Of a stretch of DNA of 64,000 nt, positions 44,313 to 53,044 are shown piece after piece. Positions within the stretch are counted from its first letter, which is position 1, and each line of letters begins with the position of its first letter. The stretch spans positions 1 to 64,000 of the forward strand of contig JAFYZH010000090.1 of NCBI GenBank assembly GCA_017548765.1, in the 5' to 3' direction. The stretch is from Lachnospiraceae bacterium. Lineage in GTDB: Bacteria > Bacillota > Clostridia > Lachnospirales > Lachnospiraceae. The notes under the pieces were generated by a model. That model saw nothing but the letters and a program-made list of their open reading frames with translations, did no database searches and was not told the origin of the DNA. The position numbers were made by a program, and so were the translations under genes.

Positions 44313-45774
44313 TTGCATTCTCCTTAGGGTTTAATCGATCCAGTTCATACGGGTTGTGGAAGAAGTGGAACTTCTCTTCTTCGCCGCTGCCCATGAAGGC
44401 ATCGACCAGATCCTGCCCGCCTGATTTTACAATATGGATCGGAACTTGTAAAGAGTTTTCTGCTTCAGATTTGGTCATATCGTCCAAAAAGACTTCCTCA
44501 CCGCTTCGGAACATACAGGAAGGAAGCACCAGGCGCGAGCCCAGTTCACGTCCTTTCAACTGATTGACCAGGTCGGTCCCCGTGACCAGCCCTGCCACGG
44601 TAATGGCCTCTCCGAAGAAATCATTCCGGATATCATAGACATGAAGTTTCGCATTCGGAACGTACTTCATGAACCAGGAAGCATATTTGCGGATATAGGG
44701 CGCCGCGAGACGTCCGGTCGCAAAGGAATACTCGCGTTTCGGCATATCGATGTAGTACGATGTCCTGCCGTTTTTATCCTTAAGCTTCTTCAGCGACAGC
44801 GGATGACGTTTCACATAGTCTCTAAGCGTCGTCCGGATGGCGTCCTTGAATTCATTTTCCATGAGGCGGATCATGCCGACGCCGTTTTCCAGCTGAAGGT
44901 AGCCGTCGTAACGCTCCTCCTCCGGCATCTTTCGTCCGGCCGTGATATAAAACTCATCGCTGGCCTGCACGAAATGTACGCCTTTTTCTTTGTAGATCTT
45001 ACGTTGGAACTCTTCGACGATGTCAATGACTGCGCAGGCATCTTCTTTCGTGACCGCACGCAGCGGATAGAGTCCTTCGCGGAACTTCGTCAGACCGCAG
45101 GGCACGATCGAAAGGCTCGGCATAACGGGCACATATTTCGAAAGATCCGAAATGGTCCGTCGCAATTCATCGCCGTCATTGATATCGGGGCACAAAACGA
45201 CCTGCGCGTTCATCTCGATCCCCGCTTCATAGAAACGGTCGATCACCTTGAGCGCATCGCCCGCGAAACGGTTGTGAAGCATCTTCACACGCAGTTCGGG
45301 ATTTGTCGTGTGCACCGATACATTGATCGGAGCCAGATGGTATTTGATGATACGCTCGATATCCTTCTCGCGCATGTTCGTGAGGGTGACATAGTTACCC
45401 TGCAGGAAGGAAAGGCGGGAGTCATCATCCTTAAAGTACAGTGTCGGGCGCATGCCCGGAGGCATCTGGTCAATGAAGCAAAAGATGCATTTGTTGCTGC
45501 ACGAGCGATACTCACTCATGAAGCTGTTCTCGAACTCGATACCGAGATCATCAAACTCACCCTTCTTCACATCGTAGGAAACCTCGGTTCCGTTCTTTTT
45601 GCGTATCTCAAGAGACAGTCCGGTCGTCATGATGCGATAACGATAATCGAACACATCTTCCACGCTCTCGCCATTCACGCTGATCAGCGAATCGCCCGGC
45701 TTAATGCCGAGGCGTGCGGCTATGCTGTTTTTCTCGATCTTCGAGATCAAATGCTCGATCTGTTTCTCTGCCAT
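44305..45774 (-). CDS. DUF512 protein: PDZ domain plus radical-SAM-like cluster (TIGR03279 type)
   Basis: A 489-residue protein. The N-terminal PDZ-like domain (residues 5-75, [14 protein letters not shown]) is followed by a Cys triad C-x3-C-x2-C at 92, 96 and 99 (CSNKCIFC), which fits a radical-SAM iron-sulphur site. Further downstream are the conserved [20 protein letters not shown] and a C-terminal region with an LVTGTDL segment. The family is widespread in Clostridia and Cyanobacteria next to der, with no proven substrate. It has its own promoter (45829-45857), and its stop overlaps the der start. Confidence 0.92.
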   Translation of the reverse strand: MAEKQIEHLISKIEKNSIAARLGIKPGDSLISVNGESVEDVFDYRYRIMTTGLSLEIRKKNGTEVSYDVKKGEFDDLGIEFENSFMSEYRSCSNKCIFCFIDQMPPGMRPTLYFKDDDSRLSFLQGNYVTLTNMREKDIERIIKYHLAPINVSVHTTNPELRVKMLHNRFAGDALKVIDRFYEAGIEMNAQVVLCPDINDGDELRRTISDLSKYVPVMPSLSIVPCGLTKFREGLYPLRAVTKEDACAVIDIVEEFQRKIYKEKGVHFVQASDEFYITAGRKMPEEERYDGYLQLENGVGMIRLMENEFKDAIRTTLRDYVKRHPLSLKKLKDKNGRTSYYIDMPKREYSFATGRLAAPYIRKYASWFMKYVPNAKLHVYDIRNDFFGEAITVAGLVTGTDLVNQLKGRELGSRLVLPSCMFRSGEEVFLDDMTKSEAENSLQVPIHIVKSGGQDLVDAFMGSGEEEKFHFFHNPYELDRLNPKENANE

Positions 45775-45794
45775 GCCGGAAATCCTTTAACTGT

Positions 45795-45824
45795 ACTGGT
45801 TGAAATATGTAATGGGGAACCAGT
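45795..45824 (-). promoter_or_regulatory. Inverted repeat in leader of DUF512 gene
   Basis: The arms ACTGGTT and AACCAGT are 16 bases apart, between the -10 box and the ribosome binding site. This could be a leader hairpin or operator; the support is only the repeat itself. Confidence 0.35.
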
Positions 45825-45828
45825 ATCA

Positions 45829-45857
45829 ATGATACCAATAAAACGACGTTTTGTAAA
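45829..45857 (-). promoter_or_regulatory. Promoter of DUF512-der-plsY-gpsA-maf unit
   Basis: A minus-strand -35 TTTACA (45852-45857), a 17-base spacer and -10 TATCAT (45829-45834). It is divergent from the prs promoter. Confidence 0.65.
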
Positions 45858-45878
45858 GGGTTTCGGACGTTTTTACCC

Positions 45879-45907
45879 TTGACGCTGACGGAATTCGGGC
45901 GTATAAT
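45879..45907 (+). promoter_or_regulatory. Promoter of prs
   Basis: A plus-strand -35 TTGACG (45879-45884), 17-base spacer and perfect -10 TATAAT (45902-45907). The expected start of transcription near 45914 excludes the upstream in-frame ATG of the prs frame and supports translation from 45966. Confidence 0.85.
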
Positions 45908-45965
45908 TAAGTTCCACGAAGATGCGTATCATTTCGTGAATCAACAGCAGGAAAGGATTACTGAA

Positions 45966-47225
45966 ATGGCTGATACAAACCGTGATTTTGCATTCAATCT
46001 TCCTGTCGGTCCGCTGAAGATCCTCGCGCTCGAAAGTTGTAAAGACCTGGCGCAGGAAGTGGACTCCTACATCCGTGATTTCCGTTTGGAGGATCAGATG
46101 GAAGCGATCGCCTCCTCACACGATGCCTTGAATTTCGTAGACTACCGTGAAGAAGGATATCTGATGAAATCCAAATGCATCCGCTTCGGTACCGGTGAGT
46201 CAAAGGGCGTCCTGTACGAGTCGGCCCGCGGTTCGGATGTATATATCCTCTGCGACATTACCAATTACAGCCTGACCTATTCCGTCTGCGGACACTTGAA
46301 CCACATGTCCCCGGACGATCATTTCCAGGATATGAAGCGCATGATCGCTACCTGCATCGGCGCTGCAAAACGTGTTACGGTCATCATGCCGTTCTTGTAT
46401 GAGAGCCGCCAGCATAAGCGTAACCGCCGTGAATCATTGGACTGCGCACTCGCCCTGGAAGAACTGGTCAATATGGGCGTAAACAACATCATTACCTTCG
46501 ATGCGCACGATCCGCGCGTACAGAACGCGATCCCGCTCCACGGTTTTGATAACTTCACACCGCCCTATCAGTTCATCAAAGCATTGCTTTCGAAAGAAAA
46601 GAACCTGAAGATCGATAAGGATCACCTCTGCATCGTCAGCCCCGACGAAGGCGCGATGAACCGTTCCATCTATTTTGCCACCAACCTCGGCGTTGACATG
46701 GGTATGTTCTATAAGCGTCGTGACTTTTCGAAGATCGTCGGCGGTCGCAACCCGATCGTCGCTCACGAGTTCCTCGGACAGAATGTCAAAGGTAAGACCG
46801 TGATCGTTGTCGATGATATCATCTCCTCCGGTGAAAGCATGCTCGATACCGCAAGAGAGTTAAAGGATCGCGGCGCAGAGCGTGTCATCATCTGCTGTAC
46901 CTTCGGTCTCTTTACCAACGGTTACGAAGCTTTTGATGAGTTCTATCAGAAAGGCATCTTCGATTACGTCATCACGACGAACCTCAACTACCGTCCGGAA
47001 GAGCTCCTGAATAAGCCTTGGTATCTCGAGGCGAACATGAGCAAATTCCTCGCGACCATCATCGATTACCTGAACCACGATGCTTCGATCAGCGAGATCA
47101 TGGATCCTACGATCCGCATCCAGGCTATCGTCAACAAGTACAATGAGGAGCAGCAAAAGGAACTCATCGAAGAACCGGAATCCGATGAAATTCCGGCAGT
47201 TGATAAAACCGAAAGCGACAATTGA
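45966..47225 (+). CDS. prs: Ribose-phosphate pyrophosphokinase, long clostridial form
   Basis: Makes PRPP from ribose-5-phosphate and ATP for purine, pyrimidine, NAD, His and Trp synthesis. The 419-residue protein has the PRPP-binding VIVVDDIISSGESMLDTA loop, the RRESLDCALALEELVNMG region and FDAHDPRVQN. It is about 100 residues longer than the usual 310-320, with an N-terminal extension (1-60) and an acidic C-terminal tail (EEPESDEIPAVDKTESD). AAAGGA precedes the ATG at 45966. It is a single gene between its own promoter and terminator. Confidence 0.93.
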   Translation: MADTNRDFAFNLPVGPLKILALESCKDLAQEVDSYIRDFRLEDQMEAIASSHDALNFVDYREEGYLMKSKCIRFGTGESKGVLYESARGSDVYILCDITNYSLTYSVCGHLNHMSPDDHFQDMKRMIATCIGAAKRVTVIMPFLYESRQHKRNRRESLDCALALEELVNMGVNNIITFDAHDPRVQNAIPLHGFDNFTPPYQFIKALLSKEKNLKIDKDHLCIVSPDEGAMNRSIYFATNLGVDMGMFYKRRDFSKIVGGRNPIVAHEFLGQNVKGKTVIVVDDIISSGESMLDTARELKDRGAERVIICCTFGLFTNGYEAFDEFYQKGIFDYVITTNLNYRPEELLNKPWYLEANMSKFLATIIDYLNHDASISEIMDPTIRIQAIVNKYNEEQQKELIEEPESDEIPAVDKTESDN

Positions 47226-47248
47226 TAAAAAACATTCACATATAGTGA

Positions 47249-47287
47249 AAGCCGGGAGCGAAAAAACTGCTCCCGGCTTCTTCTTTT
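47249..47287 (+). terminator. Terminator of prs (probably bidirectional)
   Basis: An 11-bp GC-rich stem (AAGCCGGGAGC with GCTCCCGGCTT) is followed by TCTTCTTTT on the plus strand. It is also the first stem after yraN on the minus strand. Confidence 0.85.
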
Positions 47288-47300
47288 GCGAAAACGCCGT

Positions 47301-47663
47301 CTATCGAAAGGAAAATGCATTCCGAAACAGCCGGATATCATCTCCCTGTATGGTCACCACATCAAAACGGACCGGTGTCGTAGGCGCCAGTCTTCTGGCC
47401 TTCATGTAGACCATAGCCACGCGGCAGATGGTCCTCTGCTTCGTGTAGTTCACTGCCTCGGCGGCATAACCGTACTTATATCCCGTACGATATTTGACCT
47501 CTACAAAACAAAGATAGTCCTGCTCCCGTGCCACGATGTCGATCTCCCCAAACCTCGTAAAGAAGTTCTGCTCGAGGATCCTGAAACCGTTTTGACGTAA
47601 GAATTCTGCCGCGATCTGTTCATAGCGGCCACCCGTTTTTCGCTTATTTTCCAATAAGGTCAC
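47301..47663 (-). CDS. yraN: YraN/UPF0102-family nuclease-like protein
   Basis: A 120-residue PD-(D/E)XK-like fold protein with the family signature GEIDIVAR followed by FVEVKYR. The Asp and Glu-x-Lys residues of the nuclease core are present, but activity is unproven for most members. It begins with an ATGA overlap on the rnhB stop and often accompanies rnhB. Confidence 0.92.
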   Translation of the reverse strand: MTLLENKRKTGGRYEQIAAEFLRQNGFRILEQNFFTRFGEIDIVAREQDYLCFVEVKYRTGYKYGYAAEAVNYTKQRTICRVAMVYMKARRLAPTTPVRFDVVTIQGDDIRLFRNAFSFR

Positions 47664-48421
47664 TCCTCCTCAAAAAGGCGAAAACTGCGACGATGGATCG
47701 GGCAGGCTCCGTACTTCTTAAGCGCTGCATAGTGATCCGCGCTGCCGTAACCCTTATGACCTGCGAAACCATACTCGGGATATAACGCATCGTACGCTTC
47801 CATCATGCGGTCCCTCGTGACCTTCGCAATGATGCTCGCACAGGCGATCGACAGGCTTTTTGCATCGCCCTTGATGATGGGTACCTGCGGGATATTCAGT
47901 TTCGGAATGGTCACTGCATCATTCAGGCTGACATCGGGAACTACGCTTAGTTTCGAGATCGCCTCACGCATCGCTTCATAGGTCGCCTGTAGGATATTGA
48001 TCTCGTCGATCCGTGCAGGTGATGCGATGCCAACGCCTACGCTGACAGCCTTCTCCATGATCTCGTCGAAGAGTTCATCTCTCTTCTTCGCGGTCAGTTT
48101 CTTGGAATCATTGGCATAGAGGATCTTCGTTCCCTCGGGCAATATAACGGCCGCAGCCACGACAGGACCCGCCAAGGGTCCACGTCCCGCTTCGTCGATG
48201 CCGCAGATGAACTTCCGCCCCTTCTCCCGCTCCCGGTTCTCGAAGGCCTGCATCTGGTCCAGACGCGCCAGTTCCGCCAAATAATTATCATGCGCTTTCT
48301 GATATTTTACTAACAGTGAAGCCACTGCACTTCTGGTGTCATCTTTATATAATGCAAGCGCATCCGGAAGGTTTTCCGGATGCGTATTCTTCAATATGTT
48401 CTCGATTTCTTTGATCGTCAT
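47660..48421 (-). CDS. rnhB: Ribonuclease HII
   Basis: Removes ribonucleotides from DNA, including single misinserted ones. The 253 residues have the catalytic GIDEAGRGPLAGPV motif (Asp and Glu) near residue 75, NDSKKLTAKKRD, and SIIAKVTRDRMM. An N-terminal 70-residue helical extension is as in Bacillus RnhB. AAGGAG lies upstream. It is the second RNase H here, with RNase HI at 10836-11348. Confidence 0.96.
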   Translation of the reverse strand: MTIKEIENILKNTHPENLPDALALYKDDTRSAVASLLVKYQKAHDNYLAELARLDQMQAFENREREKGRKFICGIDEAGRGPLAGPVVAAAVILPEGTKILYANDSKKLTAKKRDELFDEIMEKAVSVGVGIASPARIDEINILQATYEAMREAISKLSVVPDVSLNDAVTIPKLNIPQVPIIKGDAKSLSIACASIIAKVTRDRMMEAYDALYPEYGFAGHKGYGSADHYAALKKYGACPIHRRSFRLFEEE

Positions 48422-48431
48422 GAGAAACTCC

Positions 48432-49076
48432 TTATTTGATGCGGCCGAAACGTTTGAACGGACCGATGCGGAAAACGACCTTTCCGCGGATCTGACCCTT
48501 AGCGATCACGCCGATCTCCAACTTTCGGCTATCCTGGCTGACACTGCGGTTGTCGCCGAGAACGAAGTACTCCTTCTCTCCGAGTGTGATAGGCTCGGAA
48601 GCGATACCGCCTTCGAGGATCGGTGTCGAACCAAACTTATCATCTTCAAGCAGTTCACCGTTGATGTAGACTTTACCATCCTTTATCTGTATCGTTTCGC
48701 CGGGAAGACCGATCACACGCTTAACGTAATTCAAGCCTTCTGCACGGTCGATAGTAACGACAACGATGTCGTACCGCTTCGGCGAAGAAAAGATATAGTG
48801 ACTGGTGATCACTACGTCGCCATCCTGCAAAACAGGATCCATGGACTCGCCTTCCACAGTCGCGCTCGAGAAGAATATCTTCAGGATCAAGCCGACAACC
48901 AGGAGCAGGATCACTCCATACAAAACGCCGATCAGGGCATAGTAGATCGGTTTATGCTTGATCGCATCCGTACGGTCCTCATAGAAGGTTATACCGTTCG
49001 CATTTTCCTCGTCCAGATACTTAAAGTCCTGTTCTTTGATACCATTCTGTTCATTCGGTTTCTTCTTGTTTTTCAT
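48432..49076 (-). CDS. lepB: Signal peptidase I (second copy)
   Basis: A membrane serine-lysine protease that removes signal peptides. The 214 residues have one N-terminal membrane span (about 44-69), Ser78 in GESMDPVL, Lys119 in YVKRVIGLPGE and the C-terminal GDNRSVSQDSR. The N-terminal 40 residues are a charged cytosolic segment. The start overlaps the rbgA stop by ATGA. Confidence 0.95.
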   Translation of the reverse strand: MKNKKKPNEQNGIKEQDFKYLDEENANGITFYEDRTDAIKHKPIYYALIGVLYGVILLLVVGLILKIFFSSATVEGESMDPVLQDGDVVITSHYIFSSPKRYDIVVVTIDRAEGLNYVKRVIGLPGETIQIKDGKVYINGELLEDDKFGSTPILEGGIASEPITLGEKEYFVLGDNRSVSQDSRKLEIGVIAKGQIRGKVVFRIGPFKRFGRIK

Positions 49077-49933
49077 TCCGCTACCTCGATGGATATTTTC
49101 CCGAGACGTCCGCCCCGGTAATCATCCAGGATCATGTTTGCCACACGTTTCAGATCGGGGTCGCCGCCTTTTACCAGGCAGGCTTTCTTCACTGCGATCG
49201 CCTCCATGATCTCGTGTGGTTCCTTACCCTCGCACTGTATCTCATAACGCTTATCAAAAGCATCCGGGAAACGTGCCAGGATCTCCTCTATAAAATGCAT
49301 ACAAAGTTCTTCTTTGTTGATGATGTCATCGTTGATGGAACCGATATACGCCAGATGCATCCCGACGACGGGATCTTCGAATTTCGGCCACAACAGACCG
49401 GGCGTATCCAGTAATTCGAGTTTACTGTCAACACGGATCCATTGATTTCCCTTCGTCACACCGGGTTTATTCCCCGTTTTTGCAACTGTCTTACCGGAAA
49501 ATGAATTAATAAAGGTGGACTTACCGACATTCGGGATGCCGACCACCATGGCCCGGATCGGGCGATTTAAGATGCCACGCCGCTTATCCCGCTCGATCTT
49601 CTCTTTGCAGGCTTCCTGTGCGGCAGCAACCACTTTTTTCATCTGTGTACGGGTTCTCGCATCGAGGGCGACAACACCGATGTTCTGCGCTGCGAAATAT
49701 TGGATCCACCGCGCATTTTCACTGTCTTCCGACAGGTCGGATTTATTCAGCAGGATGAGGCGGGACTTCTGCCCGGCCAGCTTGTCGATCTCCGGATTCC
49801 GGCTGCTACGTACAACGCGGGCATCGACGATCTCGATGACCAGATCGATCATCTTCATATCTTCCTGCATAAGGCGCCGGGCTTTTGCCATGTGTCCCGG
49901 GTACCACTGGATATTCAGTTTATTATCTGTCAT
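49073..49933 (-). CDS. rbgA: Ribosome-biogenesis GTPase RbgA (YlqF)
   Basis: A circularly permuted GTPase that promotes late 50S assembly. In the 286 residues the G4 motif NKSD (63-66) precedes G1 GIPNVGKST (132-140) and G3 DTPG (176-179), the order expected for permutation. AAAGGAGAGCGG precedes the ATG. It lies between two signal peptidase genes. Confidence 0.96.
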   Translation of the reverse strand: MTDNKLNIQWYPGHMAKARRLMQEDMKMIDLVIEIVDARVVRSSRNPEIDKLAGQKSRLILLNKSDLSEDSENARWIQYFAAQNIGVVALDARTRTQMKKVVAAAQEACKEKIERDKRRGILNRPIRAMVVGIPNVGKSTFINSFSGKTVAKTGNKPGVTKGNQWIRVDSKLELLDTPGLLWPKFEDPVVGMHLAYIGSINDDIINKEELCMHFIEEILARFPDAFDKRYEIQCEGKEPHEIMEAIAVKKACLVKGGDPDLKRVANMILDDYRGGRLGKISIEVAE

Positions 49934-49951
49934 GGATCCGCTCTCCTTTAT

Positions 49952-50500
49952 TCAGGGGATGAACCTGACCTTCTTTATGGGCAGGATCACGCTCCAAGGT
50001 TTTCCGATCACATCTTTTTTCTTTATCAGACCGATCGTCGGACTGCGGCTGTCTTCCGAAAACTGCGGATTATCTCCCAGCACATAGTAGGAATCGCTTG
50101 GAAGTGTAACGGCACCCGCGGAGGAGCTGGTCGTATTTGCCAGCGGGATCATGTAATCCGGAAGATCTAACGGCGCATCGTTGATATAGATCACGCCTTC
50201 GACGATCTTAACCGTCTCGCCCGGAAGGCCGATCACGCGTTTGATCGTGCGCTTTCCGCTTACGGTCTCAAACAGGACCGGTTCGAAACGCTCAGGGTCG
50301 CGGATCACGTATATGGCACGATTGATCAGAACGACCTCTTCGTCCTCGATCTGCGGCGCCATGGAACTGCCGTCCATGGAAAAACGACTGCCGAAGATGT
50401 GTCCCAGGAACAGGACGCAGGCAGCTACGGTTACGATATGCATCAGCATGATGAGCGCCTGCAGACCGCGCCGGGAATTCGAGTCGTCGTATAATTTCAT
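49952..50500 (-). CDS. lepB: Signal peptidase I (first copy)
   Basis: A 182-residue signal peptidase with one N-terminal span (about 12-36), Ser46 in GSSMAPQI, Lys87 in TIKRVIGLPGE and GDNPQFSEDSR. The ATG at 50500 with TAGGTGG is preferred. The longer frame back to 50569 would read through a terminator-like hairpin. It differs clearly in sequence from the copy at 48432-49076, so it is not a recent duplicate. Confidence 0.93.
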   Translation of the reverse strand: MKLYDDSNSRRGLQALIMLMHIVTVAACVLFLGHIFGSRFSMDGSSMAPQIEDEEVVLINRAIYVIRDPERFEPVLFETVSGKRTIKRVIGLPGETVKIVEGVIYINDAPLDLPDYMIPLANTTSSSAGAVTLPSDSYYVLGDNPQFSEDSRSPTIGLIKKKDVIGKPWSVILPIKKVRFIP

Positions 50501-50512
50501 GATCCACCTACA

Positions 50513-50544
50513 AAACGAGGACAGAATCTTTTGACTCTGTCCTC
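50513..50544 (-). terminator. Terminator-like hairpin between rplS and lepB
   Basis: A 9-bp perfect stem (GAGGACAGA with TCTGTCCTC) and a 10-base loop are followed on the minus strand by GTTTTG, a short U-tract. It stands just before the lepB ribosome binding site, so partial termination is likely. Confidence 0.55.
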
Positions 50545-50598
50545 CAATAATCTCGTAAAAACGAGTCAAACAAGGAAGCCGAAACGGCTGTTGTTTAA

Positions 50599-50946
50599 TT
50601 ATTTTACAAGTTCTTTAACCTTAGCCTTCTTACCTACACGATCTCTGAGGTACAGAAGCTTTGCACGGCGAACCTTACCGGTACGAACTACTTCGATCTT
50701 CTCTACACGAGGAGAATGAAGCGGCCATGTCTTCTCAACGCCAACGCCGTTAGAGTTCTTACGAACGGTGAATGTCTCACGGAAACCGCCGTTCTGTCTC
50801 TTAACTACGGTGCCTTCGAAGATCTGGATTCTTTCGCGGTTGCCTTCCTTGATCTTAGCGTATACCTTTACGGTATCACCGATGTTGAAGGAAGGGATGT
50901 CTGTCTTGAGCTGTTCCTGCTCAATGCTCTTGATAATGTCGTTCAT
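50599..50946 (-). CDS. rplS: 50S ribosomal protein L19
   Basis: A 115-residue protein at the 30S-50S interface, with the core [44 protein letters not shown] and a basic C-terminus. TGGAGGTCGCAT precedes the ATG. The rimM-trmD-rplS order is conserved. The 116-base upstream gap could hold an L19 leader structure, but I could not identify one. Confidence 0.98.
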   Translation of the reverse strand: MNDIIKSIEQEQLKTDIPSFNIGDTVKVYAKIKEGNRERIQIFEGTVVKRQNGGFRETFTVRKNSNGVGVEKTWPLHSPRVEKIEVVRTGKVRRAKLLYLRDRVGKKAKVKELVK

Positions 50947-51026
50947 ATGCGACCTCCATAAAAATTTGATATGAGACGTTCATAGCATCCGAAACGACAC
51001 CAGCGGACCATCACATTAACTTCTAA

Positions 51027-51055
51027 AGTTTAGCATGGTTTCCCTTAAAAAGCAA
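51027..51055 (-). promoter_or_regulatory. Possible weak promoter before rplS
   Basis: A minus-strand TTGCTT (51050-51055), a 17-base spacer and TAAACT (51027-51032). The match is weak; it would give rplS a separate start after trmD. Confidence 0.3.
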
Positions 51056-51062
51056 GAGGAAA

Positions 51063-51827
51063 TCATGACTTTTCTTCATTTTCTTTATTTTCTGCTGCTT
51101 CCAGCAGGGATTTTAAGTATTTTTGTTCTTTCGGAGTCAGGCTGGCCTGCGTCAAAAGATCGGGCCTGCGCTCGAGCGTCCGTTTGATCGACTGCTGCCT
51201 GCGCCAGGTCTCGATATTCAGGTGGTGACCGGATAAAAGCACATCCGGCACGCGCATCCCCATGAATTCCTCCGGCCGCGTATACTGCGGATATTCCAGA
51301 AGATTATCGTGGAAACTCTCGACGTCCGCCGAGGTATCATTGCCCAGAACGCCCGGAACCAGACGGGAGATACAATCCATAAGGATCATGGCAGGCAGTT
51401 CGCCACCCGTAAGCACATAATCCCCAACGGAAATGTGATCCGTCACGCACAGTTCCAGCGCTCTCTCATCGATCCCCTCGTAATGACCGCACAGGAAAAT
51501 GATATCGGAGTGCGCGGCGAGTTCTTCCGCGATACTCTGGTTGAACACGCGTCCCTGCGGGTTTAAGTACACCACGGGCGTATCCGCAGGCAGATCCTTC
51601 TTTACGTCCTGCACACAGTCATAGACCGGCTGCGGTCCCATGACCATGCCGGCGCCTCCGCCGTACGGATAATCATCCACTTTATTATGCTTTTTATCCG
51701 CCGTATAGGCACGGATATCGATCGCGTCGATCCGGATCAGGTCCTTATCGACCGCATGCTTCGTAATACTGTTATTCATGCCCGAAAGGATCATTTCGGG
51801 AAACAGGGTAAGAACATGAAAATGCAT
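51063..51827 (-). CDS. trmD: tRNA (guanine-37-N1)-methyltransferase TrmD
   Basis: Methylates G37 next to the anticodon, preventing frameshifting. The 254-residue SPOUT (knotted) enzyme has TLFPEMI, the knot region [16 protein letters not shown], and [12 protein letters not shown]. The C-terminal 10 residues are Glu/Lys-rich. AGGAGGAAGC precedes the ATG. Confidence 0.97.
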   Translation of the reverse strand: MHFHVLTLFPEMILSGMNNSITKHAVDKDLIRIDAIDIRAYTADKKHNKVDDYPYGGGAGMVMGPQPVYDCVQDVKKDLPADTPVVYLNPQGRVFNQSIAEELAAHSDIIFLCGHYEGIDERALELCVTDHISVGDYVLTGGELPAMILMDCISRLVPGVLGNDTSADVESFHDNLLEYPQYTRPEEFMGMRVPDVLLSGHHLNIETWRRQQSIKRTLERRPDLLTQASLTPKEQKYLKSLLEAAENKENEEKS

Positions 51828-51861
51828 GCTTCCTCCTAGTTTTATCTGCAGATCTCAAACG

Positions 51862-52371
51862 TCAGTCCAGAAGGCCCTTCATCACGTGAACGCGGCAAAT
51901 ACCGTTCTCGAGATCGATGTCCAGTATGCACTCGTCGATCGCAGGCAGAAGGATCTCCTTCTTCTCTGGCGTCGTAACGATGTAGACATCATTGGCCCCG
52001 GTCTCCATTACATCCGTCAGCGTGCCGAGCGTCTTTCCTTCGTCGGTCACGACCGAAAGACCGATCAGGTCGCCGATGTAGTATTCGCCTTCTTCCAGCG
52101 GTACCGCGTCCTCGCGGCGTACATACAGTTCCGCATTTCGATAAAGACGCGCCTGTTCCACGCTCGTGATCTCTTCCAGCTTAAGGATGACCAGATTCTT
52201 AAAATACTTAACGCCGACGATGTGGACGTCCATCTCTCCGTTCCGGTATTTGAGAACGGCTGTCTTCAGATCGTCAAAACGTCTGGCTTCGTCGGTAGTC
52301 GGGAACACCTTTACCTCACCGAAGACCCCGTGGGTCGTCGTGATCACGCCGACACGAAGCAAATCCTCCAT
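51862..52371 (-). CDS. rimM: 16S rRNA-processing protein RimM
   Basis: An assembly factor for the 30S head that binds S19. The 169-residue protein has an N-terminal RimM domain (VGVITTTHGVFGEVKVFP) and a C-terminal PRC-barrel (YIGDLIGLSV). The ATG at 52371 follows AAAGGAG and is preferred over an in-frame start 21 codons upstream. Confidence 0.95.
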   Translation of the reverse strand: MEDLLRVGVITTTHGVFGEVKVFPTTDEARRFDDLKTAVLKYRNGEMDVHIVGVKYFKNLVILKLEEITSVEQARLYRNAELYVRREDAVPLEEGEYYIGDLIGLSVVTDEGKTLGTLTDVMETGANDVYIVTTPEKKEILLPAIDECILDIDLENGICRVHVMKGLLD

Positions 52372-52417
52372 ACGAACTCCTTTACACAAACCATACATGC
52401 GCGGGATATAGACCCAC

Positions 52418-52460
52418 AAAAAGAAAAATACCACCGGGGATGGTTTACATCCTGCAGTGG
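52418..52460 (-). terminator. Terminator-like hairpin between khpA and rimM
   Basis: On the minus strand, outer arms CCAC and GTGG enclose GGATG with CATCC (52431-52460), followed by TATTTTTCTTTTT. The stem is interrupted, so efficiency is probably partial. Confidence 0.5.
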
Positions 52461-52476
52461 CAAATCTCTTTACAAG

Positions 52477-52704
52477 TTATACGATCTCCAAAACAACTTT
52501 CTTTTCTTCTTGCGTAGAAGCTGCTTTGAGTACGCAACGGATCGCTTTCGCGATTCGGCCTTGCTTTCCGATAACCTTGCCCATGTCTGTGGATGCTACC
52601 TTCAGCTCAATCACGATCGTATCCTCTTTCTCCGTCTCCGTAACGACAACTTCGTCAGGAAGAGTAACCAGTGATTTCGCGATCACTTCAATCAGTTCTT
52701 TCAT
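52477..52704 (-). CDS. khpA: KH-domain RNA-binding protein KhpA
   Basis: A 75-residue single KH domain with the RNA-binding GxxG loop in VIGKQGRIAKAIR. It pairs with KhpB in Firmicutes to bind many transcripts and influence cell elongation. The ATG at 52704 has GGAGGTG eight bases upstream; the ATG five codons earlier overlaps that site. It lies between rpsP and rimM, its usual place. Confidence 0.94.
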   Translation of the reverse strand: MKELIEVIAKSLVTLPDEVVVTETEKEDTIVIELKVASTDMGKVIGKQGRIAKAIRCVLKAASTQEEKKVVLEIV

Positions 52705-52737
52705 CCTATACACCTCCATAAACGGGGGGCAGCAAGA

Positions 52738-52983
52738 TTATTTCTCGATGCCGGCAATCTTCAACAACTTAGCTACGGTCTCAGTGGGCTGTGCGCCTGT
52801 GGAAAGCCACTTCTTTGCAGCCTCTGCATCAAACTTGATCTCGCTGGGATCTACGTTCGGATTGTAGTAACCGATCTCTTCGATGAAACGACCGTCTCTG
52901 GGTGCTCTCTCATCTGCTACTACTACTCTGTAAAACGGGGACTTCTTCTGTCCCATTCTCTTCAAACGGATCTTTACTGCCAT
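52738..52983 (-). CDS. rpsP: 30S ribosomal protein S16
   Basis: An 81-residue protein beginning [21 protein letters not shown], the family signature, with [11 protein letters not shown]. It is needed for 30S assembly. AGGAGGTGAAAGATA precedes the ATG. It is followed 33 bases later by khpA. Confidence 0.98.
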   Translation of the reverse strand: MAVKIRLKRMGQKKSPFYRVVVADERAPRDGRFIEEIGYYNPNVDPSEIKFDAEAAKKWLSTGAQPTETVAKLLKIAGIEK

Positions 52984-53016
52984 TATCTTTCACCTCCTGA
53001 ATAAATAACTCTATAT

Positions 53017-53041
53017 CATTAACGCCATTCGGCGGTTAATG
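53017..53041 (-). repeat. Hairpin between ffh and rpsP
   Basis: The near-perfect arms CATTAACCGCC and GGCGTTAATG (one bulged base) form a compact stem just after the ffh stop. No U-tract follows, which suggests a processing or mRNA-stability element rather than a terminator. Confidence 0.55.
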
Positions 53042-53044
53042 CAA

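Noticed and set aside
44641..45882. 413-codon plus-strand frame opposite the DUF512 gene
   Set aside because: No start signal or recognisable protein; the minus-strand gene has PDZ and Cys-cluster motifs and a promoter.
50947..51062. Possible L19 ribosomal leader before rplS
   Set aside because: The gap length would suit one, but I could not form a convincing conserved structure by eye.
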